Shown here: positions 24,607 through 32,530 of the stretch, piece by piece
Layout of the letters: each line of letters begins with the position of its first letter
Numbering within the stretch: position 1 is the first letter of the stretch
Assembly (NCBI GenBank): GCA_028554795.2
Contig: CM068830.1
Coordinates: 111,303,214-111,367,213 of the forward strand
Direction of reading: 5' to 3'
DNA: 64,000 nucleotides
Source of the DNA: Sinohyriopsis cumingii
Taxonomy: Eukaryota; Mollusca; Bivalvia; Unionida; Unionidae
The notes under the pieces: generated by a model
Told to the model about the DNA's origin: nothing
What the model saw: the letters and a program-made list of their open reading frames with translations, nothing else
The model's database searches: none
Position numbers and translations under genes: made by a program

Positions 24607-24984
24607 TTAATGGTGGCACCTTCCAGGCCTGGCGCCGCATACACATCTTATCCCCCAGTTACTTTTTACCTTTTGGGGCGAGAGAGCAGAGGCAGGATAT
24701 GTCGCTTCAGAATCCCAATTTTCGCTCTCTGGGATTCTGAAATTTCTTCTTCTTCTCTCCTTTTCCTCCTCCTCCTCTTCTTTGTATCTTCTCTCCTCCT
24801 CTTTGTATCTTCTTTCCTCTTCTTCTTTATATCTTCTCTCCTCCTCTTCTTTGTTTCTTCTTTCCTCCTCCTCTCTTATCCTTCCCTCCTCCACAATGGC
24901 TTCCGCGGCCAGTTCATTTAATATGCGCCTGGCATATTCCAGATGCACATGAAGTTCCAACAGTTTCTCCAGTCTCGTGTTCAT
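24607..24984 (-). CDS. Terminal accessory gene 2 of B
   Basis: The frame encodes 125 residues from ATG 24,984. The N-terminus MNTRLEKLLELHVHLEYARR is predicted helical and resembles that of accessory gene 3 (MCSKLAKLNEAYVNL), so the two are probably paralogues. Residues ~40-80 are a repeated REEEERR/YKEEE coiled-coil-like stretch. The C-terminus has CVCGARPGRCHH, a possible Cys/His metal site that is conserved in B' (53,303-53,596). Upstream are the shared promoter motif (25,050-25,075) and an ACTATAAATTG TATA box, and downstream is histone-type hairpin 2. The glutamate-rich tract is shorter in B', showing repeat-length variation. The function is unknown. Conservation of both ends between two diverged elements supports a real gene. 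Confidence 0.75.
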   Translation of the reverse strand: MNTRLEKLLELHVHLEYARRILNELAAEAIVEEGRIREEEERRNKEEEERRYKEEEERRYKEEERRYKEEEEEEKERRRRNFRIPESENWDSEATYPASALSPQKVKSNWGIRCVCGARPGRCHH

Positions 24985-25049
24985 TTTTGGTGTTGATCAA
25001 TCAACAAGGGTAGTTGGACTGCCGAACGAGTTTCAATTTATAGTGAAAG

Positions 25050-25075
25050 CGCGTACGTGAAGGAAAACATCCCCC
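25050..25075 (-). promoter_or_regulatory. Shared accessory-gene promoter motif, gene 2
   Basis: The minus strand reads GGGGGATGTTTTCCTTCACG then TACGCGC, followed by CACTATAAATTG, a good TATA box. The ATG is about 65 bases further on. A degraded extra copy lies at about 25,131-25,150. Confidence 0.75.
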
Positions 25076-25448
25076 TAAAAACATAAAATTGATCTTACCT
25101 AGATCATGACCAAAAAAAAAATAACAACAACGCGCGGACCTAAAAGAAACACTCACTCACTTTTTTATTCTACCCATCACTATTTTAAAATTTTTTATAA
25201 ATCACTTCAATTGACTATCCACATACTCAAAGCAATCCAATCTAACCCCTAAATCTACACCTCAAACACCAAATAAAGACATCATTTTAATCTACTATCC
25301 ACACCAACGTACTTGATCACTTACAAACACACAAACTCACAAACACATACCCTCACATTTTTTAAAAAGAATTAGTGTTTATTTTCACACTACTCTACCT
25401 ACACACATTGGCAAATCGATCGTTATTTCTTTTCTAGAGTATTTGGGT

Positions 25449-25464
25449 AGCCCTGAAAAGGGCT
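25449..25464 (-). terminator. Histone-type 3' stem-loop 3
   Basis: On the minus strand it reads AGCCCT-TTTC-AGGGCT, followed by ACCCAAATACTCTAGAAAAGAAATAA. It sits about 28 bases after the stop of accessory gene 3. The surrounding ~100 bases are nearly identical to those around hairpin 2. Confidence 0.85.
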
Positions 25465-25492
25465 GTTTTTTTTGTTTGCTATGGCATTCCTT

Positions 25493-25852
25493 TTAGTTTC
25501 TAAGAATGCGATGTCCTCTGAGGATAGACTTTCTGGCGATAGGTCTGCTTCTTCGAAAAGAGAAGAAGAACTCTTTGGTGTCGATACGACAATCGACAAA
25601 GCCTCTGTCAGCTTCAGGTTGCTGCTGCTGTTGTTGTTGTTGCTGCTGTTGCTGCTGTCTCTGAAGTCTGTACTTCTCTGTCCATTCTTCTTTTTCCCTG
25701 TTCATTTCTTCTCTGAAGAGCTCTTCTATCAGGTCTTCAGTGATTTTTAACATTCTCACATTCTCTATTTCTTCTGGCTTCGGTATCAGACTGTGTCTGA
25801 CCCTATGCAAATTCACGTAGGCTTCGTTGAGCTTAGCTAGTTTGGAGCACAT
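25493..25852 (-). CDS. Terminal accessory gene 3 of B, poly-Q protein
   Basis: ATG 25,852 (MCSKLAKLNEAYVNL) gives 119 residues. Longer versions rely on a TTG and are not favoured. The N-terminal half is helical with KPEEIENVRM and LIEELFREEM segments. A glutamine tract of about 14 residues follows, then a basic C-terminus ending RGHRILRN. The relative in B' (52,427-52,798) keeps the tract and tail but has one stop. The shared promoter motif lies at 25,920-25,945 with TTTAAGAACC next to it, and histone-type hairpin 3 lies downstream. The function is unknown; the N-terminus looks paralogous to accessory gene 2. Confidence 0.75.
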   Translation of the reverse strand: MCSKLAKLNEAYVNLHRVRHSLIPKPEEIENVRMLKITEDLIEELFREEMNREKEEWTEKYRLQRQQQQQQQQQQQQQPEADRGFVDCRIDTKEFFFSFRRSRPIARKSILRGHRILRN

Positions 25853-25919
25853 CTTCGTAGGAGGATGAGTCGACAATGGATGGTTAGACTGGAAACAACC
25901 CCGGTTCTTAAAGTCAAAG

Positions 25920-25945
25920 CGCGGACGTGAAGTAAAACATCCCCC
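25920..25945 (-). promoter_or_regulatory. Shared accessory-gene promoter motif, gene 3
   Basis: The minus strand reads GGGGGATGTTTTACTTCACG then TCCGCGC, followed by TTTGACTTTAAGAACCGGGG. The B' counterpart at 52,336-52,360 is followed by the same TTTAAGAACCGGGG. Confidence 0.75.
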
Positions 25946-26075
25946 ACACGGTTTTTGAGTCGCAACGTTTAGTGAGTGTCATGAGAGGGATAGTAAGAAA
26001 TGAAAGAGCATCAATCCAACATTCTTATAGCTAAACAAAAGACAAAGGCATTTTTTTCAAAACACAACATTTTTT

Positions 26076-26081
26076 TTTATT
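26076..26081 (-). terminator. AATAAA poly(A) signal of the capsid transcript
   Basis: AATAAA on the minus strand lies about 110 bases after the capsid stop. It is conserved in B' at 52,205-52,210. It contrasts with the histone-type ends of the accessory genes. Confidence 0.7.
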
Positions 26082-26097
26082 CAAAAATCACTTAACA

Positions 26098-26184
26098 CTA
26101 AACAACAACAACTCCAACATTTTTTAACAATAATCCAACACAAAAAGTTTCTCCACTAGGTAAAGAGGGATAACAGTCTTCCAT
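26098..26184 (-). pseudogene. Remnant of the gene upstream of the protease (deletion junction)
   Basis: The first 13 codons (MEDCYPSLPSGET) match the start of the B' gene at 51,012-51,512. The sequence then jumps near 26,145 to sequence matching B' around 52,150. About 1.1 kb is therefore missing from B, comprising the rest of this gene and the whole adenovirus-type protease. The remaining 28-codon frame is a deletion by-product. Confidence 0.85.
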
Positions 26185-26189
26185 GGTTT

Positions 26190-27503
26190 CTAGTAATCTA
26201 GGATGACTTCTCTCAAACTGTTGATTTCTATCGTATTATCGAATTCTGCATACAGGATGACGTTCACCGTTTCATCAGGGTCTCGGTCTTTAAACTGAAT
26301 TTCCACACGAATCTGGCCGGATTTTATAGGGTGGAAATGTCCCTCGTCGCTGCCTTGGTCTGGAGTGAAATCGAAAGCCCACAAAGCGTAGCCTCCTGCA
26401 TAATCCTCGTACGTAATACCGTGACTGGTATTGGTTCCTAACTGTCCGGTGGCTTCGTACAAGGACAAGTACGATCTCAAGTAATTCTTCTTTTTAAAGT
26501 CAGGTTCGAAAGGTCGGGTACACAAGGTCTTGCCATCGCGACTGACTTCGATTTTGGACACGCCAAAGTGTTGAAAGTAGAAAGGATTTTTTTCGGCAGC
26601 TCCGTTGAAGGCTGTATTCTCGACGATACCAACGATCAAACGTTTGGGTAACTGTCCTTGGAACAGATGATCTTCGATCATGGATCGCTGTCCCTTGGGA
26701 ATGGTGAAGGTTTTCATTTCCACGCGTCGTATGGGATACTTGGCGGTCGTTCTGCTCAACGTCTGACTGATGTCGTTTCCCACTTTAGGTAACACTTCCA
26801 CACGGCGTACGTAGAGTCTGGCTTCTAGGATTTTAGTTTTGTAACCGTCACTATCAGCCATCAAATGGAAAGCGGCACTGCTACGATTCAGTCTCAGGCG
26901 GACATCCACCCCATTCAGCAAATACTTTTCTTGCAACCACATGTCCAAATGCAAACGATCCATCAGTTCTAAACTTGTGTCGGCTCCCGTGATTCTCTTT
27001 CTTTGTTCTACAAATCCATCATTGTTGTCTTTCTTTTCATCAGTTTCCAATATTTCAAACTTGGTAGGTTCGTCAGCTTCCCATACCACACAGGCATTGA
27101 GATGAGTGTTCTTGGCATCTATTCCGTACGTCAAGAGATTTTCCAGGTAGGCACGATAAGGGTAAGTATCCATGCTGCTACTGACCAGTTTGTTATTCAA
27201 GTACAAGTCCACTCCACTGAACAAGGAATGCATGAAATTGTTGACGGGAGCTACTGCTTCATCGTCTATAGCACCTCCAGTCTTATCTAGAATTTTGACT
27301 TTCAGGTACAAGTAACTGCTATTCAGATCGATGTAATCTTCGGGCTGTCCTTTGATTTCAAACTCGATGGGAGCAGAATCGGTCAGTGAGGAGACGGGGC
27401 GAAATTCCACCCACTGGGATTCTTGCATCGTCATCATGGTGGGGGGCATGGCAAACAGATCCAGTTCCGTCTTGGAACAAGCGCAAGATTCTCGGTGCAT
27501 CAT
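26190..27503 (-). CDS. Major capsid protein, double jelly-roll (hexon-like)
   Basis: ATG 27,503 gives 437 residues; a longer frame relies on TTG. The protein matches the Polinton capsid family, often annotated F54H12.2-like. It has PEDYIDLNSSYLYLK (~60-75), NNFMHSLFSGVDLYLN (~95-110), SSSMDTYPYRAYLENLLTYG, an IPKGQRSMIEDHLFQGQLPK block (~285) and a C-terminal EDYAGGYALWAFD then NVILYAEFDNTIEI. These proteins form the trimeric capsomers of an icosahedral particle. The gene is intact, with 17 bases between it and the preceding core-protein stop, and has a conserved AATAAA downstream. The B' copy is broken. Confidence 0.92.
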   Translation of the reverse strand: MMHRESCACSKTELDLFAMPPTMMTMQESQWVEFRPVSSLTDSAPIEFEIKGQPEDYIDLNSSYLYLKVKILDKTGGAIDDEAVAPVNNFMHSLFSGVDLYLNNKLVSSSMDTYPYRAYLENLLTYGIDAKNTHLNACVVWEADEPTKFEILETDEKKDNNDGFVEQRKRITGADTSLELMDRLHLDMWLQEKYLLNGVDVRLRLNRSSAAFHLMADSDGYKTKILEARLYVRRVEVLPKVGNDISQTLSRTTAKYPIRRVEMKTFTIPKGQRSMIEDHLFQGQLPKRLIVGIVENTAFNGAAEKNPFYFQHFGVSKIEVSRDGKTLCTRPFEPDFKKKNYLRSYLSLYEATGQLGTNTSHGITYEDYAGGYALWAFDFTPDQGSDEGHFHPIKSGQIRVEIQFKDRDPDETVNVILYAEFDNTIEINSLREVILDY

Positions 27504-27520
27504 TTTTTTTGCCTCTTTTC

Positions 27521-27937
27521 TCAATGATCGAAAACGTCTAAGTCTCGAACGGTTCTTCTTTTCTTGGCCTTTCTCGCTTGAAGTCTGGTGAAAGGGTGTT
27601 TTCTTCGTCGTCTCTTTCTGCCTTGTCCTTGCTGAATGCCTGACTCGGTAGCGTGCAGGGCATTTATAGGTGTTTCTCGTTGGCCTAAAATGTCTTTGCC
27701 CGTTTGCAGCAAGACATTTTTGCCTGCCCTCATGAAGGCTTCTTTAGGGTTTTGTTTGTCGATGATGACATTTTGGAGAAATTCTTTGCCTTGCGTCAGT
27801 GCCGCATCTTTCAAGGCGTGCAATCCGCGTGTCACCATCGGTTTCAACACCGGGGCCACCGAACGAAAGGCCGATTTTAACATATCTCCTAAGCCGTGTC
27901 CTCGCTGTCGAGCAACCCCTCGGTACACTGGATACAT
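27521..27937 (-). CDS. Basic core protein with GLG motif (PX/VII-like)
   Basis: The 138-residue product begins MYPVYRGVARQRGHGLGDML and ends with arginine/lysine clusters (GRKRRRRKHPF, KAKKRRT), as expected of a DNA-condensing virion protein. The MYPVYRG..RQ.GHGLG start and the FR...P.LK segment recur next to the capsid gene in other Polintons and adintoviruses. It starts seven bases after the penton stop, so it is part of the tightly packed late cluster. B' has the same gene with a one-base deletion and a stop. A structural or packaging role is inferred. Confidence 0.75.
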   Translation of the reverse strand: MYPVYRGVARQRGHGLGDMLKSAFRSVAPVLKPMVTRGLHALKDAALTQGKEFLQNVIIDKQNPKEAFMRAGKNVLLQTGKDILGQRETPINALHATESGIQQGQGRKRRRRKHPFTRLQARKAKKRRTVRDLDVFDH

Positions 27938-27944
27938 GACTTAC

Positions 27945-28869
27945 TTACGAGTCGTGAGAGATCCGTTTTTGAAAATGGAGTTTCACCGTGACTTTTCCTT
28001 TGGTGAATGAAATATTTTGTCCCAGATCTCCTTTTATAGCAATGTTGACCGTGTCCAAATACGACTTACTGACAGGCAAATAGTGAGGATGTACAAATTC
28101 GCGGTGGACGTGGTAAGTGTTTCCACCTTCCTCGTCAGCGTCCGTGGCAGAATCTACTTTGAAAGGAATGACACGCAGTAACGGTACGGAGGTGTGTCCC
28201 ACCACGTTGTACTCCACCACATCGGAATACAAGAACATCAAATTCAGTCCTTGGTTCAGTTCTACCGGGGCACGAAATAACTTGCTAAAAGACTCGTTGT
28301 CGTAAACGATGGGTAATTCGTTTTTCTTGAGCATGGCCTTTCTCATGTCCATGTCTCCGCCCAACATGTCAAACAATTCAGGACAAAATAAAATGGACAC
28401 GATTTTACTTCGTTCAAATTTCATCAAGAAGCGACGAGCTGCTTTGTGGTACTCCATGGTGACATTTTTGTTGACATGCTCCAAAGCTTTCAGAAACACG
28501 ACATTAAACCTGGAGGTTATGGTGCTGACCAAATGTTGACCACTAAAATAATAGTCTGGGGGAATGAACAAGTGATAGGTGGTGTACTTTTGTGTACGGG
28601 TTTTCTTGTCATATTTGACATTCCTATCCATCCACTGTTGCATTTGCTCGTCATGAACTTCCACATCAAAAAAAATTTTGATTGTGAAGGACATTGAGGA
28701 CTTGGGTCGGGTGAATCATTTCTACTAAAGCCACTTCCCAATGGGCTTCGTGATCTAACTGGATGGCTTGAGGTAATTTGGCCGTGTAACAGCACAACGT
28801 GTTCTTGGGAAACACCTCCATGGAACTGTCACTGGGCAAAGTTAAGTAAAATTGGTTTTGGTGACTCAT
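27945..28869 (-). CDS. Penton (minor capsid) protein, split by a conserved +1 frameshift
   Basis: The N-terminal frame (ATG 28,869) carries YLTLPSDSSMEVFPKNTL and HWEVALVEMIHP, the signature start of Polinton single-jelly-roll pentons. It ends at TGA 28,666-28,668 after a run of eight T. The rest (DVEVHDEQMQQ..., NLMFLYSDVVEYNVVGHTSVPLLR, HREFVHPHYLPVS, GKVTVKLHF) lies in the +1 frame, ending at 27,945. An internal ATG at 28,694 exists in the second frame. B' has exactly the same split at T8-TGA (48,501-48,510). Either the ribosome shifts +1 at TTT-TGA, or transcription slips on T8, or two overlapping proteins are made. Total about 300 residues, the normal family length. Its ATG overlaps the upstream stop as ATGA. 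Confidence 0.85.
28666..28675 (-). promoter_or_regulatory. Candidate +1 frameshift site in the penton gene
   Basis: AAT TTT TTT TGA on the minus strand: eight T followed by a UGA codon in the first frame, with the second frame continuing one base on. The site and the 175-base distance from the start to the second-frame ATG are identical in B'. Confidence 0.6.
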
Positions 28870-29285
28870 AATTCCAGAGTTCTGTGGCTGTCCGAGTGGA
28901 TATTACTGGACGTCAGAGGCGTGTCTCCGTCTAAAATGGGGTTCTGATTGTGGTTGAAGTGGTGACTGGCACTGGCACTGGACACAAGGTTCCCGGGGTT
29001 CCCGTTCGAGGAGAATTTCAGGGAGGGATTAGGAAGCAGGTAACCGATGCAACTGCTCAATAAAATGGTCCACAATTGTTTGTCTCCTTGTTGCAAACTC
29101 AAATTGGCAATGGCTGCCCCGATGACACAATACACCACGAAGATTTGGCAGAAAAAGACGATTTGCGTTTTAGGCACACGTTCTCCACACCACACCCACA
29201 AGGGTTGTTTTTGTAAATCTTGCACAGAAGAACTAGGTGAAGGAGGAGTGGTCGACGTAGCTGCGTCTGCTGTGTGAAAGGGCAT
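28866..29285 (-). CDS. Small membrane protein of the late cluster
   Basis: ATG 29,285 gives 139 residues (a GTG nine bases upstream is ignored). Residues ~40-95 hold a hydrophobic segment (VFFCQIFVVYCVIGAAI) and a second one before SSCIGYLLPNPSLK. The LLSSCIGYLLPNP phrase is a conserved signature of a membrane protein of unknown role encoded beside the penton in Polintons. The C-terminal tail is rich in Ser/Asn. The start follows the integrase stop by five bases and the stop overlaps the penton start (ATGA), in both B and B'. This suggests polycistronic translation by reinitiation. A role in the virion membrane or in release is conjecture. Confidence 0.75.
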   Translation of the reverse strand: MPFHTADAATSTTPPSPSSSVQDLQKQPLWVWCGERVPKTQIVFFCQIFVVYCVIGAAIANLSLQQGDKQLWTILLSSCIGYLLPNPSLKFSSNGNPGNLVSSASASHHFNHNQNPILDGDTPLTSSNIHSDSHRTLEL

Positions 29286-29290
29286 GATGG

Positions 29291-30400
29291 TCACTTCTTT
29301 TTATAGTCGATGACTTGCGAAGCGTCGATCCAAGAATCAAAACTGGGCGGATATCCTTTCCAACGTACTTTGACTTCTTTGACACGTCGTTTGCCCACTT
29401 TACGGGTTCTGCGTTCGAGAATGCTTTCGATGTCGTACACGTCGTCTTCTTTTTTGGTCACACGTTGTAACTCGGGCAAATAAAACGTTCCTTTGAGCAC
29501 TTCTCCGTTCATGTCTTCCAATTTATAGACGGCAGGATGACGGCCATGCACTCGTCCAGTGACGCGAAACAATTCGGTCGTCCAGTTAGGTAAGTAACCT
29601 TTGTCGAAAGTGCGTTTGGTTTTGCCAATGCGCACCCAATCTCCTACGGCAAACATTCCACTTTTCTCGGGGACAGCCCTCGTCGGGAACGTACCAAACA
29701 GACGCTCAAACACCAACACTTCGTTGTCGGGAGTCACGTCTTGCGGGGCACGTCCGATGCTTCGATGGTAAGATTGGTTGTACGCTTGCACCAGGTGCGG
29801 TAAGATGTCGATGTACTTCAGAGTGTGGTGATGCGTAAAATATTTCCACATGTATTCTTTCAAAGTGCGTTGAAAACGTTCCACGATGCTGGCTTTGGTT
29901 TCGGGATTGTCGGTGGTAAAAAAATGAATGTCACGTTTCTTTAATTCTTTCTGGAAAGCTTGGTTCAGAAATTCGGTACCTTTGTCCGTTTGCCATCGAA
30001 GAGGGTGACGACCGCTTTATTTCAACACCCGTTGCAGGGCTCGCACTAACTCGCTGCTCGATTTGGAAGTCAAGGGCACGACCCAGGCAAATTTGGAAAA
30101 GACGTCGATGACACAAAACAAATATTTGTAGCCACGATTGTAGCTGGCCAAATGAGAGACATCGGCTAAATCGGCTTGCCATTGATGATCGATGCCTTCC
30201 ACTCGGGTGCGACTTCTGGCAAACTTGCGTCGAATGGGTTTGTGTAAAGTGTAGGTAGCTTGTTCTTGTATACATCGTTGCACTTGAGGTAAACGGAGAC
30301 TTTTCAGTCGCGTTTTGGCAGCACGATACAATTTTTGAACTCCTGCGTAACCTGCAGGATGGGAGGGATCGTAGTAAATGCTGGCTAAGACTTTTTCCAT
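29291..30400 (-). pseudogene. Chromodomain DDE integrase with one in-frame stop
   Basis: The locus spans 369 codons from ATG 30,400. It shows the rve core with QADLAD (first Asp, ~77), QTDKGTEF (second Asp, ~139) and SIVERFQRT (Glu, ~173), then GDWVRIGKTKRTFDKGYLPNW, the SH3-like part, and a C-terminal chromodomain (DDVYDIESIL...VRWKGYPPSFDSWI, ~320-366). A chromodomain directs integration to particular chromatin. An in-frame TAA at 30,017-30,019 follows VLQRVLK, between the first two catalytic aspartates. B' has a sense codon there and its own TAA elsewhere. As it stands only an N-terminal fragment would be made. Confidence 0.9.
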
Positions 30401-30421
30401 TTTTTTGTGTTGGTTGGTGTG

Positions 30422-31066
30422 TTAATAAGACACCCACTCTTGGAGGATGCTACTCTTTTTCTCTTGGGGTATTTTCTTGGATTGCAATGCTTTGCGTGTG
30501 CGGCCAGCAATAGGTGTCGAAGAGGAGAAGGATGTCTGAGCGGGGTATATCGGTTCTTGTTTCACTTCTGTCTTCACTTCTGTCTTCACTTTCCTTTTCT
30601 CTTGTGAGGAAGAAGGGGTGGCCATCATCTTTTTAATCCATCCAATTCTGGAGGTAGGTGGTGTTGTTAACTTGCGTACTTTTTCTGGTGGAGTTTGAAA
30701 CCCTTCTTCTTCTTCTCCTTTTTCTGTCTTGGTCACGGGTACTGGTGGTACTGGTACTGGTACTGGTACTGGTGATGGTGCTGGACTTTTCATCAAGGTC
30801 TTAAAATCTTTCAGAGTGGGTAGAGCTGTTTCGTCTAAAGCTTTCTGGTGAAAGAGTTGCAGTCGTTGCAAAAGTTGACCGTACTTTTGCGATTTTTCTG
30901 TTTCGGACAAATCTTGGCGATCCATTAAGGACTGCAATTCGTGTTGTAACTGGGACATCTGGCTCAAATGGGGATTGGGAGGTAAATGCGGGGTGTGTTG
31001 TTCTTGCCACCGATGGCATTCCATCCATCGTTTGTAAGGCACTAAAGCTAGTTTTCGTCCTTCCAT
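30422..31066 (-). CDS. Proline-rich virion-associated protein (LVPYKRW type)
   Basis: The 214-residue frame starts MEGRKLALVPYKRWMECHRW. A short N-terminal block of basic residues followed by LVPYxRW/Y is shared by an uncharacterised protein next to the integrase in many Polintons. Residues ~45-95 are helical (LQHELQSLMDRQDLSETEK, YGQLLQRLQLF). A (VP)n proline stretch follows, then a Lys-rich disordered part and the C-terminal SILQEWVSY, which B' retains as SITEEWVTY. The helix may form a coiled coil. No enzymatic motif is seen. The frame is intact here, whereas the B' copy has two stops. The role is unknown, probably structural. Confidence 0.7.
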   Translation of the reverse strand: MEGRKLALVPYKRWMECHRWQEQHTPHLPPNPHLSQMSQLQHELQSLMDRQDLSETEKSQKYGQLLQRLQLFHQKALDETALPTLKDFKTLMKSPAPSPVPVPVPVPPVPVTKTEKGEEEEGFQTPPEKVRKLTTPPTSRIGWIKKMMATPSSSQEKRKVKTEVKTEVKQEPIYPAQTSFSSSTPIAGRTRKALQSKKIPQEKKSSILQEWVSY

Positions 31067-31114
31067 GGGGTTGTCAGGGGTCGATTCTGAGATCTTGGAA
31101 CTTCCGAGGCCTTC

Positions 31115-31501
31115 TTATCTTGCTCCCACCAGTCCTCCCAACATGGTTCCCAAGACTCCTTTCAGTATGGGGCCTAACAAGAGAGGTAAAATACCTCCAC
31201 GTTGCACTAACATCTTCTTTTTTTGACGAATGGGAATTTTCTTTTGAACCATTTGGCGAAGAACGTGACGATATTTGCCTAAGCATTCTTTCTGGTGTTT
31301 GGACAAAGGGATCGTGCCTTTCAAAACGTTCAAACAACATTCGCACACGGTATCGATGACCTCTTTGGAGGCCGATTGAATGAGTTTTTCTCGTAGGGGT
31401 GGAGAAGCTTTGGACAGGACAGATAACATGTCCCCATGTTTGGCTAAACGTGGTGGCAGTCCTTTCCTTTTCTTTCCTTGGGGTTTTCTGGAGTGTGACA
31501 T
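31115..31501 (-). CDS. Small basic core protein (ECCLNVLKG family)
   Basis: ATG 31,501 gives 128 residues (a longer frame to 31,531 would put the start beyond the likely transcription start). CCAGTATAAAAC, a TATA box, lies about 50 bases upstream. The body has LSVLSKASPPLREKLIQ, then CECCLNVLKGTIPLSKHQKECL, KKKMLVQRGG and a C-terminal hydrophobic glycine-rich segment (LPLLLGPILKGVLGTMLGG). This pattern (ECxxNVLxGxxPLxxxQ, KKxLVQxGG, hydrophobic tail) is a recurrent small protein in Polintons and adintoviruses, possibly a membrane-active or DNA-binding core protein. It is intact in both B and B'. Confidence 0.8.
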   Translation of the reverse strand: MSHSRKPQGKKRKGLPPRLAKHGDMLSVLSKASPPLREKLIQSASKEVIDTVCECCLNVLKGTIPLSKHQKECLGKYRHVLRQMVQKKIPIRQKKKMLVQRGGILPLLLGPILKGVLGTMLGGLVGAR

Positions 31502-31548
31502 CTTTGAGTCTTCAGGAGCACCAAAAAACACTGATACCCGACTTGGTC

Positions 31549-31557
31549 ACAGGCCTG
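31549..31557 (-). promoter_or_regulatory. TATA box of the core-protein gene
   Basis: The minus strand reads AGTATAAAA about 50 bases before ATG 31,501. In B' the equivalent is GATAAAAGG near 45,547. Confidence 0.6.
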
Positions 31558-31559
31558 TT

Positions 31560-32475
31560 TTATACTGGAACGCGTCGCCACTGATTGTCTTTACGTCGTA
31601 TTAGTTTGAGGACAGGCATGACACGTCGTGCAGGGGTACGTAACGGACTAAATCGAGCCAGTTCTTGTTTGGACAAATCCAGTAAACTTTGTAACATGCC
31701 CGATCTTTCCTGAACTTTGATTTTGGGAGAAGGTACTTTGTGAGCAGCAGCCACTGCCACTAAATTGGAAGGTCCTGCCACTGGGGAAGTTCTTTTGGGG
31801 GTCATCAACGGAGAAGTTCTTGGTGTGATCAACGTCTCCAAGTACTCTTCAGTTCTGGGTGTCATTAACGGAGAAGTGGACAAACGTGAAGCTGCCGGAG
31901 ACGCAGTCACCGCTGTGGCAGGTCGTGGTTTGCGAGTGTAAGGTTGCGTCCTGGCCGAAGTGCCTCTCTTGCGACTAGTTTTCTGTGGACTTTTCTTTTT
32001 CTGGGTGCTTCTTTTCTTTTTCCGGGGTGGTGTCTGGTCAGAGGAGGGTCCTGCCACTGGAGAAGTTCTCCTTGGTGACCTGGTCTTTTTCTTCTTGGGG
32101 CTTCGTTGGACTTTTGTCTTGGGTATAACTTTGGGGGCATTAGGATCCCATCTTAAGAGTGAGCGAATGATGACCCCTCCTAGAGTACCACTCCCTCCAG
32201 GTTTCAAAATGATTTGCTTTTTGGTTTGAGTGTCGATGCGGGGATCGGCCAGTTGGACCAAAGCGACTTTGTTTCGATCGAAAAAGCGTTTGGTTTGATG
32301 AGGAATCTGAATGATTCCTTGGAGTATTTGACGTGCCGTCACCGTGAACCATCGTAAGACTTCTTTGAGACTAGCTTCTAAGACACGAGCTCGTGTTTGT
32401 GGATCTTTTTCTCGACTGATGCCATACAAGGCACGAATCAATTTGACGGGAAGATGCGACTGAAGGGACGTCATG
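31560..32475 (-). CDS. Large Lys/Arg-rich core protein, DNA-binding
   Basis: ATG 32,475 gives about 304 residues. The upstream part of the open frame to 32,711 overlaps the ATPase gene, and a TATA box (TCTATAAAAACC, about 32,514-32,525) lies just before this start. The N-terminal ~100 residues (HLPVKLIRALYGIS, ADPRIDTQTKKQIILKPGG, GGVIIRSLL) follow the same plan as the smaller core protein: helix, basic loop, GG, hydrophobic stretch. They may be paralogous. The middle is a very basic disordered region (SPKKKKTRSPRR, PPRKKKRSTQKKK) with repeated TSPVAGPS and SPLMTPRT motifs, followed by a helical C-terminus (MLQSLLDLSKQELARFS). A genome-condensing core protein is inferred. The B' copy is truncated at its 5' end. 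Confidence 0.7.
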
Positions 32476-32513
32476 TTCGCACTGAGAGTGAGACAGACGA
32501 AAAAGGGTCTGAG

Positions 32514-32525
32514 GTTTTTATAGAT
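32514..32525 (-). promoter_or_regulatory. TATA box of the large core-protein gene
   Basis: The minus strand reads TCTATAAAAACC about 45 bases before ATG 32,475. It lies within the end of the ATPase gene region. Confidence 0.55.
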
Positions 32526-32530
32526 TTTTT

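Noticed and set aside
24553..24921. Plus-strand ORF rich in Leu/Phe/Ser opposite accessory gene 2
   Set aside because: Shadow of the Lys/Glu-rich minus-strand gene.
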